Positions 19,198 to 28,446 of a stretch of DNA of 64,000 nucleotides are shown here, piece after piece. The position numbers and the translations under genes are program-made. Each line of letters starts with the position of its first letter. Position 1 is the first letter of the stretch. This DNA comes from Novosphingobium sp. CF614 (GTDB taxonomy: Bacteria > Pseudomonadota > Alphaproteobacteria > Sphingomonadales > Sphingomonadaceae): the NCBI RefSeq assembly GCF_900113255.1, contig NZ_FOOR01000016.1:1-64000 (forward strand). The letters run 5' to 3'. The notes below the pieces were generated by a model. That model did no database searches and was not told the DNA's origin. It was given only the letters and a program-made list of their open reading frames with translations.

Positions 19198-19531
19198 CCG
19201 TTTCCGTTCTCGGCGCTTCCCCGGGGCACGCCGGCGCATCGCTGCCCAGGAATATTCAAGCCGCGAAGGGGTTTAGGCCGTAAATGCGTCGGGTGGTCTT
19301 ATATCAACGCAGGTTGATATTACGGCTCCATTCTCTTCCAGCTTTTCGTCTTTCTTCGGTGGAGGGAAGAGAGACCGGGCGAATCAGGTTCATCGAATCC
19401 GGTATGGCGGAGATGATGGCAGGATCGATCAGGGTCATCGGGTAAAGCGGCTTTGCAAAATCGGGCTACCGGCGCTATGGCGCGCGCCTTGTTTTCTGTC
19501 CGGCGCGGGCCGGAACGCGGGAGTATTCGAA
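19198..19531. other. Intergenic region with one palindrome
   Basis: The 334 bases between the winged-helix gene and the DAHP synthase hold no convincing gene. The notable element is the dyad ATATCAAC-GCAG-GTTGATAT at 19301-19320. A purine-rich stretch GGAGGGAAGAGAGA lies at 19361-19374. The remainder is probably the promoter and leader of the DAHP synthase gene; I see no attenuator-like peptide rich in aromatic residues. Confidence 0.5.
19301..19320. promoter_or_regulatory. Perfect palindrome ATATCAAC-N4-GTTGATAT, possible operator
   Basis: Eight-base perfect arms are separated by GCAG. The AT-rich dyad stands out in a GC-rich region, 211 bases before the DAHP synthase start. No regulator can be named. 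Confidence 0.4.
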
Positions 19532-20905
19532 GTGGCTAGCAATTGGACCCCGGATGGCTGGAAAGCGCACGAAGCGCGCCACCTTCCGGTATATGGCGAT
19601 GAGGCGAAGCTGGGCGAGGTGGAAGCCACGCTCGCGAAGTTCCCGCCGCTGGTCTTTGCCGGCGAGGCGCGCGAACTGAAGAAGGACCTTGCCGAAGTGG
19701 CGGCCGGTCGCGGTTTTCTGCTCCAGGGCGGGGACTGCGCCGAGAGCTTCGCGGAGTTCCATGCCGACAACATCCGCGATACGTTCCGCGTGCTGCTGCA
19801 GATGGCGGTGGTGCTGACTTTCGCCAGCAAGCAGCCGGTGGTGAAACTGGGCCGCATGGCGGGCCAGTTCGCCAAGCCGCGCTCCGCGCCCACCGAGAAA
19901 TCGGCCGGCATGGAACTGCCCAGCTATTTCGGCGACATCATCAACGGCATCGAGTTCGATCCCGAGACGCGCCGCAACGATCCGGAGCGGATGCTGCGCG
20001 CCTATGGCCAGTCGGCGGCGACGCTCAACCTGCTGCGCGCTTTCGCGCACGGCGGCTATGCCAACTTGCGCCAGGTCCACCAATGGACGATGGACCATAT
20101 CGACCGCAGCCCCTGGGGCGAAAAGTTCGCGCAGATGGCCGACCGCATCGGCGAGGCGCTGGACTTCATGGCCGCGTGCGGCGTCGATCCCACCACCGTG
20201 CCGCAGTTGCAGGGCACCAGCTTCTACACCAGCCACGAGGCGCTGCTGCTCCCTTACGAGCAGGCGCTGACCCGCCGCGATTCGCTGACCGGCGACTGGT
20301 ACGACTGTTCCGCGCACATGCTGTGGATCGGCGACCGCACCCGCTTCGAGGGTTCGGCGCATGTCGAGTTCCTGCGCGGCGTCGGCAATCCGATCGGCAT
20401 GAAGTGCGGGCCTTCGCTGGAGGCGGACGCGCTGCTGCGCATGCTCGACACGCTCAACCCGGCGCGCGAGCCGGGCCGCATGACGCTGATAAGCCGCTTC
20501 GGTCATGACAAGGTCGAGGACGGGCTGCCCAGGCTGGTGCGCGCGGTGAAGCGCGAAGGGCATCCGGTGGTCTGGTCGTGCGATCCGATGCACGGCAACG
20601 TCATCAAGGCCGACAGCGGCTTCAAGACCCGTCCGTTCGAGCGCATCCTGTCCGAAGTGCGCGGCTTCTTCGCGGTTCACCGCGCGGAAGGGACGCATGC
20701 CGGCGGCATCCATGTCGAGATGACCGGCCAGGACGTGACCGAGTGCACTGGCGGCGCCATCGCCATCACCGACGAGGCGCTGGCCGACCGCTACCACACC
20801 CATTGCGACCCGCGCCTCAACGGCGCGCAGTCGATCGAACTCGCCTTCGAGATGGCGGACCTGCTCAACCTGGAAGCGACCGAGCGGCACAAGCAGGCGG
20901 CGTAA
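19532..20905 (+). CDS. Class II 3-deoxy-7-phosphoheptulonate (DAHP) synthase
   Basis: It condenses phosphoenolpyruvate and erythrose 4-phosphate to DAHP, the entry step of the shikimate pathway; 457 residues. It is the class II (plant-like, AroA-II) type, shown by [44 protein letters not shown] and [14 protein letters not shown], with the metal-binding Cys in GGDCAES and the acidic/His ligands further on. The start codon is GTG (19532), giving [11 protein letters not shown], the usual N-terminus. It is unrelated in sequence to AroF/G/H of E. coli. A gene of the same pathway, aroQ, is at 33203. Confidence 0.96.
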   Translation: MASNWTPDGWKAHEARHLPVYGDEAKLGEVEATLAKFPPLVFAGEARELKKDLAEVAAGRGFLLQGGDCAESFAEFHADNIRDTFRVLLQMAVVLTFASKQPVVKLGRMAGQFAKPRSAPTEKSAGMELPSYFGDIINGIEFDPETRRNDPERMLRAYGQSAATLNLLRAFAHGGYANLRQVHQWTMDHIDRSPWGEKFAQMADRIGEALDFMAACGVDPTTVPQLQGTSFYTSHEALLLPYEQALTRRDSLTGDWYDCSAHMLWIGDRTRFEGSAHVEFLRGVGNPIGMKCGPSLEADALLRMLDTLNPAREPGRMTLISRFGHDKVEDGLPRLVRAVKREGHPVVWSCDPMHGNVIKADSGFKTRPFERILSEVRGFFAVHRAEGTHAGGIHVEMTGQDVTECTGGAIAITDEALADRYHTHCDPRLNGAQSIELAFEMADLLNLEATERHKQAA

Positions 20906-21215
20906 TAGCCACCGTTCGAGCAAGCGGCCCGTCATTCCCGCGAAGGCGGAGCCATCTCCCGCGGGGCCGGCGCCAAGCAAGGCCCGGGAGATGGTTTCCC
21001 CCGCCGCCCGCGCGGGATCGACGAAGACGAAACAGCGCCTGGAATCCTTTTCGCGACGCTCTGGTGAATTGCAGGAGCAGCGCGCGCGAGGATCGCGGCC
21101 GTTTGCGCAGGTTCCGCACCATGACAGCGCGCGCCTCCTGGAAACGTCATATCGTCCGGAAGCAACAAACTTTCACGCTTGACCATGTGAAACGTCCGCG
21201 CCACCAATTGCGTCC
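20906..21215. other. Intergenic region with an inverted-repeat element
   Basis: These 310 bases hold no convincing gene. From 20929 the sequence CCGTCATTCCCGCGAAGGCGG begins a common bacterial intergenic repeat type. It carries a hairpin with arms CCATCTCCCG (20952-20961) and CGGGAGATGG (20985-20994). The last 90 bases before the hydrolase include its probable promoter. Confidence 0.5.
20929..20994. repeat. Intergenic repeat of the CGTCATTCCCGCGAAGGCGG type with hairpin
   Basis: The start CGTCATTCCCGCGAAGGCGG is a motif seen between genes in many proteobacteria. A 10-bp inverted repeat (20952-20961 with 20985-20994) follows. Only one copy lies in this window, so the family call rests on general knowledge. 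Confidence 0.5.
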
Positions 21216-23114
21216 ATGACAACCCGACCCCGGATCGCGGCGAGCCTCGTGCTTGCGCCGCTCGCAATCGCCTTGGCCGCCCCCCCGATCGCGGCCGCTC
21301 CCACCGATCCCATGATGAACGAGCAGGTCAAGAACTACGACTGGGTTCGTCCGCAGGCGGATTTCGTGCGGCGCGAAGCGATGATCCCGATGCGCGACGG
21401 CAAGAAGCTGTTCACCGTCATCGTCTTCCGCAAGGGCACGCACGACGCGCCGATCCTGCTGAGCCGCACGCCCTACGACGCGGGAAAGGCGACGAGCCGC
21501 AACCGCAGCCAGAAGATCGAGGAAATCCTGCCGGTCATGGACAAGGAGTTCGTCGATGACGGCTACATCCGCGTCTATCAGGACGTGCGCGGGCTTGGAA
21601 AGTCCGAGGGCGACTATGTGATGAACCGCCCGCTGCGCGGGCCGCTCAACAAGACCAGGGTCGATCATGCCACCGATGCCTATGACACGATCGACTGGCT
21701 GGTGAAGAACGTGAGGGAATCGAACGGCAAGGTCGGCATCACCGGTTCCTCCTACCTCGGCTTCACGGCGCTGATGGCATTGGTGGATCCGCACCCGGCG
21801 CTCAAGGCGGCGGTGCCGCAAAGCCCTATGGTCGATGGCTGGATGGGCGACGACTGGTTCCACAACGGCGCGTTCCGCACGTTCGGCTTCGACTACGACC
21901 TGGAGCAGACCGTCAAGGAAGGCGGCGGCGCGGTGCCCAAGGGGACCGGGGACGAATACACCGCCTACCTCAATGCCGGTTCGGCGAGGTCCTATGCCGA
22001 GGCCTATGGCCTGCTCGACCTGCCGGTGGCGCGCAAGGTGTTCGAACATCCCGCCTACGACGCGTGGTGGCAGGGGCAGGCGGTGGACAAGCTGCTCGGC
22101 GCGCGCAAGCTGACGGTGCCGACCATGCTGGTGGTCGGCCAGTGGGACCAGGAAGACAGCTACGGCGCCCCGGCGGTCTACCGGGCGCTGGAGCCGCAGG
22201 ACGCGAACAACGACATGGTCAGCCTGGTGATCGGGCCGTGGCGCCATTCCCAGGTCAATTACGAGGCCCGCGCGCTGGGCCCGCTGGAGTGGGAAGGCGA
22301 TACCGGCCTGCAGTTCCGCACCGGTTGGATGAAGCCTTTCCTCGACTGCCATCTCAAGACCGATCCGCCCAAGTGCGATACGCCGCCGGTGCTGACTTAC
22401 GCGAGCGGCGCGAACCGCTGGGAAGTCTCCCGCAAATGGCCGGACGGCGAATATACGCCGCTCTACCTTGCCGGGAACTTCGGCCTGTCGTGGGACAAGC
22501 CGGCCGCTGGCAGCGACAGCTACGTCTCCGATCCGGCCAAGCCGGTGCCGATGCTGCCGCGCCCGATCCACCTGGAGGGCGAGGAGTGGAAGACCTGGCT
22601 GGTGCGCGACCAGCGCTTCGTCGATGGCCGCCCGGACGTGCTCAGCTATTCCACCGGCGTGCTCGACAAGGCGGTTCACATCAAGGGCGCCCCCCGGGTG
22701 GAACTGCACGCCGCCACCACCGGGCAGGACAGCGACTTCGTGGTCAAGCTGATCGACGTCTATCCGGAGGAGAACTCGGCCGATCCGGACAAGGCCGGGT
22801 ACGAGCTGGGCATCGGCATCGAGATTTTCCGGGGGCGCTACGTCCACGGTTTCTCTACCCCGGCACCGCTCGAACCGGGCAAGGACTATGCCTTCAAATG
22901 GTCGCTGCCCGATGTCGACCACGTGTTCCTGCCGGGGCACCGGATCATGGTGCAGGTCCAGTCGAGCCTGTTCCCGCTCTACGACCGCAATCCGCAGTCC
23001 TGGGTGCCCTCGATCATGGAGGCGAAGCCCGGGGACTACGTGAAGGCGACCGAGACGGTGCGCCGCGGCGGCGATGCGGCAAGCGCCGTATGGCTGCCGG
23101 TGGCGAAGGATTAG
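21216..23114 (+). CDS. Secreted CocE/NonD-family (X-Pro dipeptidyl-peptidase/alpha-amino-acid ester hydrolase) hydrolase
   Basis: A 632-residue alpha/beta hydrolase with a Sec signal peptide (MTTRPRIAASLVLAPLAIAL...APPIAAAP). The nucleophile motif is GITGSSYLGF with S179. The acid lies in the VVGQWDQED region and the histidine in IGPWRHSQ, as in alpha-amino-acid ester hydrolases and S15-like enzymes. The C-terminal half is the jelly-roll (X-Pro dipeptidase C-terminal) domain, with HAATTGQDSDFVVKLIDVYP typical of CocE/NonD proteins. It is therefore a periplasmic or secreted esterase/amidase, perhaps of the type that hydrolyses or synthesises beta-lactam side-chain amides. The substrate is unknown. 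Confidence 0.9.
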   Translation: MTTRPRIAASLVLAPLAIALAAPPIAAAPTDPMMNEQVKNYDWVRPQADFVRREAMIPMRDGKKLFTVIVFRKGTHDAPILLSRTPYDAGKATSRNRSQKIEEILPVMDKEFVDDGYIRVYQDVRGLGKSEGDYVMNRPLRGPLNKTRVDHATDAYDTIDWLVKNVRESNGKVGITGSSYLGFTALMALVDPHPALKAAVPQSPMVDGWMGDDWFHNGAFRTFGFDYDLEQTVKEGGGAVPKGTGDEYTAYLNAGSARSYAEAYGLLDLPVARKVFEHPAYDAWWQGQAVDKLLGARKLTVPTMLVVGQWDQEDSYGAPAVYRALEPQDANNDMVSLVIGPWRHSQVNYEARALGPLEWEGDTGLQFRTGWMKPFLDCHLKTDPPKCDTPPVLTYASGANRWEVSRKWPDGEYTPLYLAGNFGLSWDKPAAGSDSYVSDPAKPVPMLPRPIHLEGEEWKTWLVRDQRFVDGRPDVLSYSTGVLDKAVHIKGAPRVELHAATTGQDSDFVVKLIDVYPEENSADPDKAGYELGIGIEIFRGRYVHGFSTPAPLEPGKDYAFKWSLPDVDHVFLPGHRIMVQVQSSLFPLYDRNPQSWVPSIMEAKPGDYVKATETVRRGGDAASAVWLPVAKD

Positions 23115-23220
23115 GGCGCGCCGAACCGAACATGCCGACCACCCCGCTCGTCCTTCGGCAAGATCGGGGCGAGGGTCTTGATTCGGATTTTGGGCAGTCT
23201 GCCGGGGCAAGCCGGGCTTC

Positions 23221-23369
23221 CCCAATTCCTCCCCGGAACGGGGAGGTGCCCCGCAGGGGCGGAGGGGCCGAAAGCGCTCGTAACGCAGCCTCGCTCGATT
23301 TCGAAAGCCTTCGCCCCCTCCGTCAGCCCTTGCAGGGCTGCCACCTCCCCGTTCCGGGGAGGAATTGGG
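23221..23369. repeat. Multi-hairpin intergenic repeat (same family as in nuo), copy 1
   Basis: Flanked by CCCAATTCCTCCCC at the left and GGGGAGGAATTGGG at the right, so the ends form a long perfect inverted repeat. Inside are the hairpins CCTCCCCG/CGGGGAGG, GCCCC/GGGGC, AGCCCT/AGGGCT and a terminal CCTCCCCG/CGGGGAGG, in the same order as the copies at 48522, 52733 and 54941. It sits between convergent genes, where it could help stop transcription from both sides. Confidence 0.9.
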
Positions 23370-23380
23370 AAGGCCGCCGG

Positions 23381-24412
23381 TCAGGCCGTCATGTCGATCA
23401 CGATCCGGCCCTCGATCTGGCCCTTGTGCATGCGGTCGAACACGGTGTTGATGTCTTCCAGCTTCGCGGTCTCGATGGTCGCCTTGACTTTGCCGTCGCT
23501 GGCGAAGTCCAGCGATTCCTGCAAGTCGAGCCGCGTGCCGACGATCGAGCCGCGCACGGTTATGCCGTTCAGCACCATGTTGAAGATGTTGAGCGGGAAA
23601 TCGCCTGGCGGCAGGCCGTTGAGCGAGACCGTTCCCCCGCGCGCGACCACGCCGATCGCCTGTTCGAACGCCTTTTCGCTCACCGCCGTCACCAGCACGC
23701 CCTGGACGCCGCCGCCGGTCTCGCGCTTGATGACCGTCGCGGGGTCCTGGTGGCGGGCATTGACGGTGATCGTCGCGCCGAGCCGCCGGGCAAGGTCGAG
23801 CTTGGCATCGTCGATATCGATCGCTGCGACGTTGAGGCCCATGGCCTTGGCATATTGCACCGCCATGTGCCCCAGGCCGCCGATTCCGCTGATCGCCACG
23901 TAGTCGCCGGGCTTGGTGTCGGTCATCTTCAGGCCCTTGTAGACCGTCACCCCGGCGCACAGGATCGGTGCGATCTCATTGAAGCCGATGTTGCCTGGCA
24001 AGTGGCCCACGTAGTTGGGATCGGCCAGGACATATTCGGCGAAGCCGCCGTTGATCGAATAGCCGGTGTTGACCTGGCTTTCGCACAGGGTTTCCCAGCC
24101 GCCCAGGCAATGGACGCAGTGTCCGCAGGCCGAATAGAGCCAGGGCACGCCGACCCGGTCGCCTTCCTTGACGCTCTTCACCCCGGCGCCGACCGCCGCG
24201 ACGAAGCCGACGCCTTCGTGGCCGGGAATGAACGGAGGCTGGGGCTTGACCGGCCAATCGCCTTCGGCGGCGTGCAGGTCGGTGTGGCACACGCCCGAAG
24301 CCTGGATCGAAACCAGGATCTGGCCCGGTCCAACCTCTGGCACGGGAACTTCGTCAATCGAAAGCGGCGCACCGAAGCCGCGGACGACGGCGGCTTTCAT
24401 GGTCTTGGTCAT
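23381..24412 (-). CDS. adhP: Zinc-dependent alcohol dehydrogenase (AdhP-type)
   Basis: NAD-dependent medium-chain alcohol dehydrogenase, 343 residues, interconverting primary alcohols such as ethanol with aldehydes. The catalytic zinc site is [15 protein letters not shown] and the GHEGVGFV block; the structural zinc uses [15 protein letters not shown]; the Rossmann motif is [19 protein letters not shown]. The start is the ATG at 24410-24412 (MTKTMKAAV) with CGGGAG 8 bases upstream; the frame extends 19 codons more. It is divergent from blaI across about 200 bases that contain the blaI operator. Confidence 0.95.
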   Translation of the reverse strand: MTKTMKAAVVRGFGAPLSIDEVPVPEVGPGQILVSIQASGVCHTDLHAAEGDWPVKPQPPFIPGHEGVGFVAAVGAGVKSVKEGDRVGVPWLYSACGHCVHCLGGWETLCESQVNTGYSINGGFAEYVLADPNYVGHLPGNIGFNEIAPILCAGVTVYKGLKMTDTKPGDYVAISGIGGLGHMAVQYAKAMGLNVAAIDIDDAKLDLARRLGATITVNARHQDPATVIKRETGGGVQGVLVTAVSEKAFEQAIGVVARGGTVSLNGLPPGDFPLNIFNMVLNGITVRGSIVGTRLDLQESLDFASDGKVKATIETAKLEDINTVFDRMHKGQIEGRIVIDMTA

Positions 24413-24574
24413 ATCGGGTCTCCCGGGAAGGTCTGGGCACCTGATGGGCCGGGCGTGACGGCAGTACATTGTGCTGGATCAACGGCACCGTATCGGAAGC
24501 GAAACACTTCGTGGAGGCAAATCGAGCGAGCGCAGGGCGCGCGCCAGGAACCGCGCCATTCACCCACCGTTCAT

Positions 24575-24606
24575 GTCTACATACGTAGTCGATTACGTAT
24601 GTAGAC
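24575..24606. promoter_or_regulatory. Operator palindrome in front of blaI
   Basis: Perfect 13-base arms GTCTACATACGTA (24575-24587) and TACGTATGTAGAC (24594-24606) surround GTCGAT. The core resembles BlaI/MecI operators (dyads built on TACA/TGTA), and each arm is itself nearly palindromic (CTACATACGTAG). It ends one base before the first possible start of blaI and faces adhP on the other side. Autorepression by BlaI is the simplest reading. Confidence 0.7.
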
Positions 24607-24619
24607 GATGGAGTGCCGA

Positions 24620-25006
24620 GTGTCCGAAACATCCGAGCAGCCCGAGCGCATTTCCGATGCCGAGCATGCGGTGATGGAGGCGCTGTGGCGCCGCTCGCCG
24701 CTTACCGCGCAGGAAGTCTGCGACGAGGTCTGCGGGCCGCGCGGCTGGAGCCTCGCCACGGTCAAGACGCTGCTTTCGCGGCTGGTCGTCAAGCAGGCCC
24801 TGGCCACCGAGCCGGACGGCAAGCGCTTTCTCTATTCGCCCAGGATCGCCCGGTCCGACTATGTCGGCACCGAGAGCCGGCGCCTGGTCGATCGCCTGTT
24901 CGGCGGGCGCGCGGCGCCGCTGTTCGCGCATCTTGCGCGGGCCGAAGCACTGACCCAGGATGACATTGCCGAGATCGAGGCCCTGCTGAAGGAGCTCAAG
25001 TCATGA
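24620..25006 (+). CDS. blaI: BlaI/MecI/CopY-family transcriptional repressor
   Basis: A 128-residue winged-helix repressor that would bind the palindrome just upstream and be cleaved when the M56 protease next door is activated. Blocks: ISDAEHAVMEALWRRSPLTA, GWSLATVKTLLSRLVVKQAL (recognition helix), EPDGKRFLYSPR (wing), and the C-terminal dimerisation helices with LFGGRAAPLFAHLAR. The GTG at 24620 is chosen because GGAG lies 7 bases ahead; an ATG at 24608, four codons up, would place the start almost inside the operator. Its stop overlaps the peptidase start (ATGA). Confidence 0.93.
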   Translation: MSETSEQPERISDAEHAVMEALWRRSPLTAQEVCDEVCGPRGWSLATVKTLLSRLVVKQALATEPDGKRFLYSPRIARSDYVGTESRRLVDRLFGGRAAPLFAHLARAEALTQDDIAEIEALLKELKS

Positions 25007-26649
25007 TCGAATGGCTTACCGATACGCTCGTGATGACCGGCGCGCTGCTGGCGCTGGTGCTCCTTGTCCGCAAGCCGGTGGGGCGCTGGTTCGGCTCCGG
25101 CGCGGCCTATGCGCTCTGGGCCCTGCCGATGATCCGGCTGGTGCTGCCGCCGCTGGCGCTGCCGCGCGGCCTGGTCCCGCGTCTCGAGTTCGGCGTGGAG
25201 CCGATCACCGCCTCGGCCAGCAGTGTCCCTGCCGAGGCGGTGGCTTTTCCGGTCGTCGCCCAGTCGGCTTTCGTCCGGGCCTTGCCCCAGGCCACCCCGG
25301 CCGATCCCGGCCTGCTGGCGCAAGTGCCGTGGACCGCGCTGCTGCTGGCCCTGTGGCTCGGCGGCGCGGCGCTGTTCCTGGCCTGGCGCGTGATCGGCTA
25401 CCAGGCGATGCGGCGCGAACTGATGCGGGACGCGCGGCTGGTCGCGCGGGCAGGGGACGTGCGCATCGTCGAAAGCCCGGCCGCGGCGGCGCCGCTGGCC
25501 TTTGGCGTGTTCGACAAGATCATCGCCCTGCCGAGCGGTTTCCTGGCCTCGGTCGATTCCGAAATCTCCGACCTCGCGATCGCGCATGAACTGGAGCACC
25601 ACGCGGGAAGCGACCTGCTGGCGCTGTTCGCCATGCAGCCGCTTTTCGCGCTGCACTGGTTCAACCCGCTGAGCTGGGCGGCATGGCGCGCGCTGCGCAG
25701 CGACCAGGAGGCCGCCTGCGACGCGCGGGTCATGGCCGGGCGCGGGGGCGAGGACAAGGTTCGGTACGGCAGCCTGATCGCCTCGTTCGCCGGCGGCACG
25801 GGCCTGGCGCTGATCGCGCCGATGGCCGGGCCGCTGTCGGGCGAGAAGCCGATCATCCACCGCCTCAAGGCGCTTGCGCGCAAGGACGTGAGCACGGCGC
25901 GCCGCGTGCTGGCCCGCTGCCTGTTCGCCCTCGCTGTCGTCACCGTGCCGGCCACGGCGACCGTCAGCTATGCGGCGATGGACAAGACCACGGACAAAGT
26001 GGAGGAGCCGGAACCTGCCGGGATATCCGCGGTTCCCGCAGCCCCGGCCCCGCCTGCCGCACCCCTGGCGCATGGTCACACGGCGGTGGCCGAAGCGCCG
26101 CAGCCGCCGCCGGCGCCGGAACCGCCCGCGCTCCCCGAATGGTCGCACGGCGGCGACACCTCCGTCCCACCGGTCCCACCCGCGCCTCCGGCTCCTCCCG
26201 CCCCTCCCGCCGAGCCCAGGATTTCGGTCGAGACGCGCATGATCCGCCATGCCGATGAGCAGGGCCGCATCGCGGATGCCCGGCGCAGGACGGTCGAAGC
26301 CCGCGCGCCGCGCGTCGAGGAGATCGTGGAGGGCAAGCACAGGATCGTGCGCATCGTCAGCAACGAGGGCGGACGCGAGCAGGTACGGGAAATGGTCCTG
26401 GACGAAGGCTGCCCCGCCGATGGTCGCCGCGATTCACGCTCCGAGCGCGACGGATCGCAGGCCGCCGTCGTGATCTGCACCGGAAAGCCCCGGGCGGCGA
26501 TGACGGCGGCGGTCGATGCCCTGCGCTCGGCCCGCGCTTCGATCGCTTCGAACCGCGACCTCGACGCCCGGGTGCGCGCCGAGATTCTCGCCGATCTCGA
26601 CCGCGAGATCGCCGATGCGCGGCGCGAGGCGCACGAAAGTTACGATTGA
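25003..26649 (+). CDS. M56-family (BlaR1/MecR1-like) membrane metallopeptidase
   Basis: A 548-residue zinc peptidase that presumably cleaves the co-encoded BlaI-type repressor. About four membrane segments flank the M56 core; the zinc motif HELEH is at 195-199 (AIAHELEHHAGSD), and SDQEAACDARVM supplies the further ligand. After the last membrane segment (about 305-325) the protein differs from true BlaR1: instead of a penicillin-binding sensor domain there is a Pro/Ala-rich stretch (330-410) and a charged, probably helical C-terminus. No SxxK/KTG penicillin-binding motifs are present. The signal is therefore unlikely to be direct beta-lactam acylation. It overlaps blaI by 4 bases. Confidence 0.88.
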   Translation: MIEWLTDTLVMTGALLALVLLVRKPVGRWFGSGAAYALWALPMIRLVLPPLALPRGLVPRLEFGVEPITASASSVPAEAVAFPVVAQSAFVRALPQATPADPGLLAQVPWTALLLALWLGGAALFLAWRVIGYQAMRRELMRDARLVARAGDVRIVESPAAAAPLAFGVFDKIIALPSGFLASVDSEISDLAIAHELEHHAGSDLLALFAMQPLFALHWFNPLSWAAWRALRSDQEAACDARVMAGRGGEDKVRYGSLIASFAGGTGLALIAPMAGPLSGEKPIIHRLKALARKDVSTARRVLARCLFALAVVTVPATATVSYAAMDKTTDKVEEPEPAGISAVPAAPAPPAAPLAHGHTAVAEAPQPPPAPEPPALPEWSHGGDTSVPPVPPAPPAPPAPPAEPRISVETRMIRHADEQGRIADARRRTVEARAPRVEEIVEGKHRIVRIVSNEGGREQVREMVLDEGCPADGRRDSRSERDGSQAAVVICTGKPRAAMTAAVDALRSARASIASNRDLDARVRAEILADLDREIADARREAHESYD

Positions 26650-26872
26650 TATCGTAAGGTCATCGATCGAGACTCCGAAACCCTTGCCCGTCGTCGTTGC
26701 GATACGGTGAAAACGGGGCAGCGGCCCAGGACGGTCGGCACGAACCGGGATCCTGGCGGGCCGTGTCGCGGCTATTCGCCTTTCCTGCTATGCGTTCAGC
26801 CAGCGGAAAGACGGGATGGTCGATCTACGCCAGCCCGTGCGTTGGACGCGCTGAATGGAAAGGGAAGAGGAC

Positions 26873-28312
26873 ATGGCGGAAGAACCACCGCGCCGCGAGC
26901 GTTCGCCCGGCATGAAGCTCCTCTTCGTCGGACTGGTCAGCCTGGTGCTGATCGTGCCGCTGCTGATGACTTATGCGCTGGTCTATGACCGGCAGAGCCA
27001 GTCGGAGACGGCGCAGAGCGCGATCAACGCGGGATGGGGCGGGGCGCAAGTGCTGTCTGGGCCGGTCATGGTCGTGCCGTTCCGCACCACCCAGACCCAG
27101 AACGAGATCGTGGACGGCAAGCAGGTCAGCCGCGTGGTCGAAGTGGAAAAACTGCTCTACGTCTCGCCGGTGAGCAATCGGGTTTCGACCCGGATCGATC
27201 CGGAGGAGCGGCGCAAGTCGATCTACCGCTCGGTGCTTTTCACCGCGCGGACGCAGGGCAGGGCGGTGTTCGCCCTGCCGGCCGATCTCGCCCGCTTCGG
27301 CGTCACGCGGGAGCGGCTGATGTGGGATCGCGCCGAGCTGCGGATCGGCGCTTCCGATGCGCGCGGCCTCACCACCGGAGGCAGGATCGCGGCCAACGGC
27401 AAATGGCTCGAAGTGCAGCCGGGCAAGGGGCCGGCGGCCTCGGGCGGGCAGGGCTTCTTCGCGTTCCTGAACTGGGACGGCCTGGGCAAGCTGACCGTCG
27501 ACTACGGCTTCGGCCTGCGCGGCAGCCGCACCATCAGCCTGGTGCCGCGCGGTGGATCGACCTTTTGGGAGGTTTCCTCGTCCTGGCCCAGCCCCAGCTT
27601 CGAGGGCGCCTTCCTGCCTGAAAAGCCGCAGGTTTCCGACAAGGGTTTCAAGGCCGGCTACGCGGTCGACAAGCTGGCGCTCGGCCAGCCGCCAGTGGCG
27701 ATGGAGGACCTTGGCGTGCCGCAGGACACGGGCACTTACGCCATTCGAGAGGCCACGGCGCCCTCCGCCGTGGGCACGGCGGCGGGCGGCGCCGGCGAGG
27801 TCGTCGGCGGTCCCGCCCGCGCGGTCAGCGTCAGTCTGATCGAGACGGTGGATCTCTATTCCAAGGTCGATCGCTCGGTGAAATACGGCTTCCTGTTCAT
27901 CGGCTTCACGTTCCTGGCGTTCCTGCTGTTCGACGTGGTCGGCGGCGCGCGCGTGGCGGCGGTCGAGTACCTGCTGACCGGCGCGGGGCTGGTGCTGTTC
28001 TTCGTGCTGCTGCTGGCCTTCGCCGAAGTGATCGGCTTCACCGCCGCCTATCTCGCCGCGAGCGGCGCGGTGATCGGCCTGCTGACCGCCTATAGCGCGG
28101 CGGTGCTGCGAAGCTGGAAGCGCGCGCGCTTCATCGGCGCGCTGCTGGTGGGGCTTTATGCGCTGCTGTTCGTGCTGCTCAACCTGGAAGCCTGGTCGCT
28201 GATGATCGGCTCGGTGCTGTTGTTCGTGGCGCTCGCCGGGGTCATGTACGCCACCCGCAACGTCGACTGGGCCAGCGTGGGCCGGCATGCGCGAACCGAG
28301 CCGGATGCGTGA
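26873..28312 (+). CDS. creD: CreD-like inner membrane protein
   Basis: A 479-residue protein of the CreD family, known from the CreBC regulon and linked to beta-lactam and envelope-stress responses. One N-terminal membrane segment (LLFVGLVSLVLIVPLLMTY) is followed by a large periplasmic domain with the family block VLSGPVMVVPF. About six C-terminal membrane segments begin at YGFLFIGFTFLAFLLFDVVG and end near ATRNVDWASV. The ATG at 26873 has GGAAGAGG just upstream; an ATG six codons earlier also exists. No creB or creC is present; the partners in this locus are blaI and the M56 peptidase, 223 bases upstream. Confidence 0.92.
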   Translation: MAEEPPRRERSPGMKLLFVGLVSLVLIVPLLMTYALVYDRQSQSETAQSAINAGWGGAQVLSGPVMVVPFRTTQTQNEIVDGKQVSRVVEVEKLLYVSPVSNRVSTRIDPEERRKSIYRSVLFTARTQGRAVFALPADLARFGVTRERLMWDRAELRIGASDARGLTTGGRIAANGKWLEVQPGKGPAASGGQGFFAFLNWDGLGKLTVDYGFGLRGSRTISLVPRGGSTFWEVSSSWPSPSFEGAFLPEKPQVSDKGFKAGYAVDKLALGQPPVAMEDLGVPQDTGTYAIREATAPSAVGTAAGGAGEVVGGPARAVSVSLIETVDLYSKVDRSVKYGFLFIGFTFLAFLLFDVVGGARVAAVEYLLTGAGLVLFFVLLLAFAEVIGFTAAYLAASGAVIGLLTAYSAAVLRSWKRARFIGALLVGLYALLFVLLNLEAWSLMIGSVLLFVALAGVMYATRNVDWASVGRHARTEPDA

Positions 28313-28354
28313 TCCGGGGGCGGTACGTTCACGCCGAGACGCTGTGGGGCAACA

Positions 28355-28381
28355 CCGTTCGACAAGCTCAGGGTGAGCGGG
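28355..28381 (+). repeat. Short repeat of the TTCGACAAGCTCAGGGTGAGCGG type
   Basis: One copy of a motif found between genes in many GC-rich bacteria. Related copies lie at 31332-31402, 42054-42096, 44831-44909 and 55717-55790. It sits between the convergent creD and lldD-like genes. Confidence 0.75.
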
Positions 28382-28446
28382 ATCGGGTTAATACCAGATG
28401 GCGGCTAAGTGATGCGCCAGCCCCGTTCGCGGCGCCGGCGACCCGT

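Noticed and set aside
21147..23960. 937-codon minus-strand frame crossing the hydrolase and the alcohol dehydrogenase end
   Set aside because: It covers two proven genes in a wrong frame and runs through the intergenic repeat.
25003..26649. Calling the M56 protein a true BlaR1 beta-lactam receptor
   Set aside because: The penicillin-binding sensor domain and its SxxK and KTG motifs are absent.
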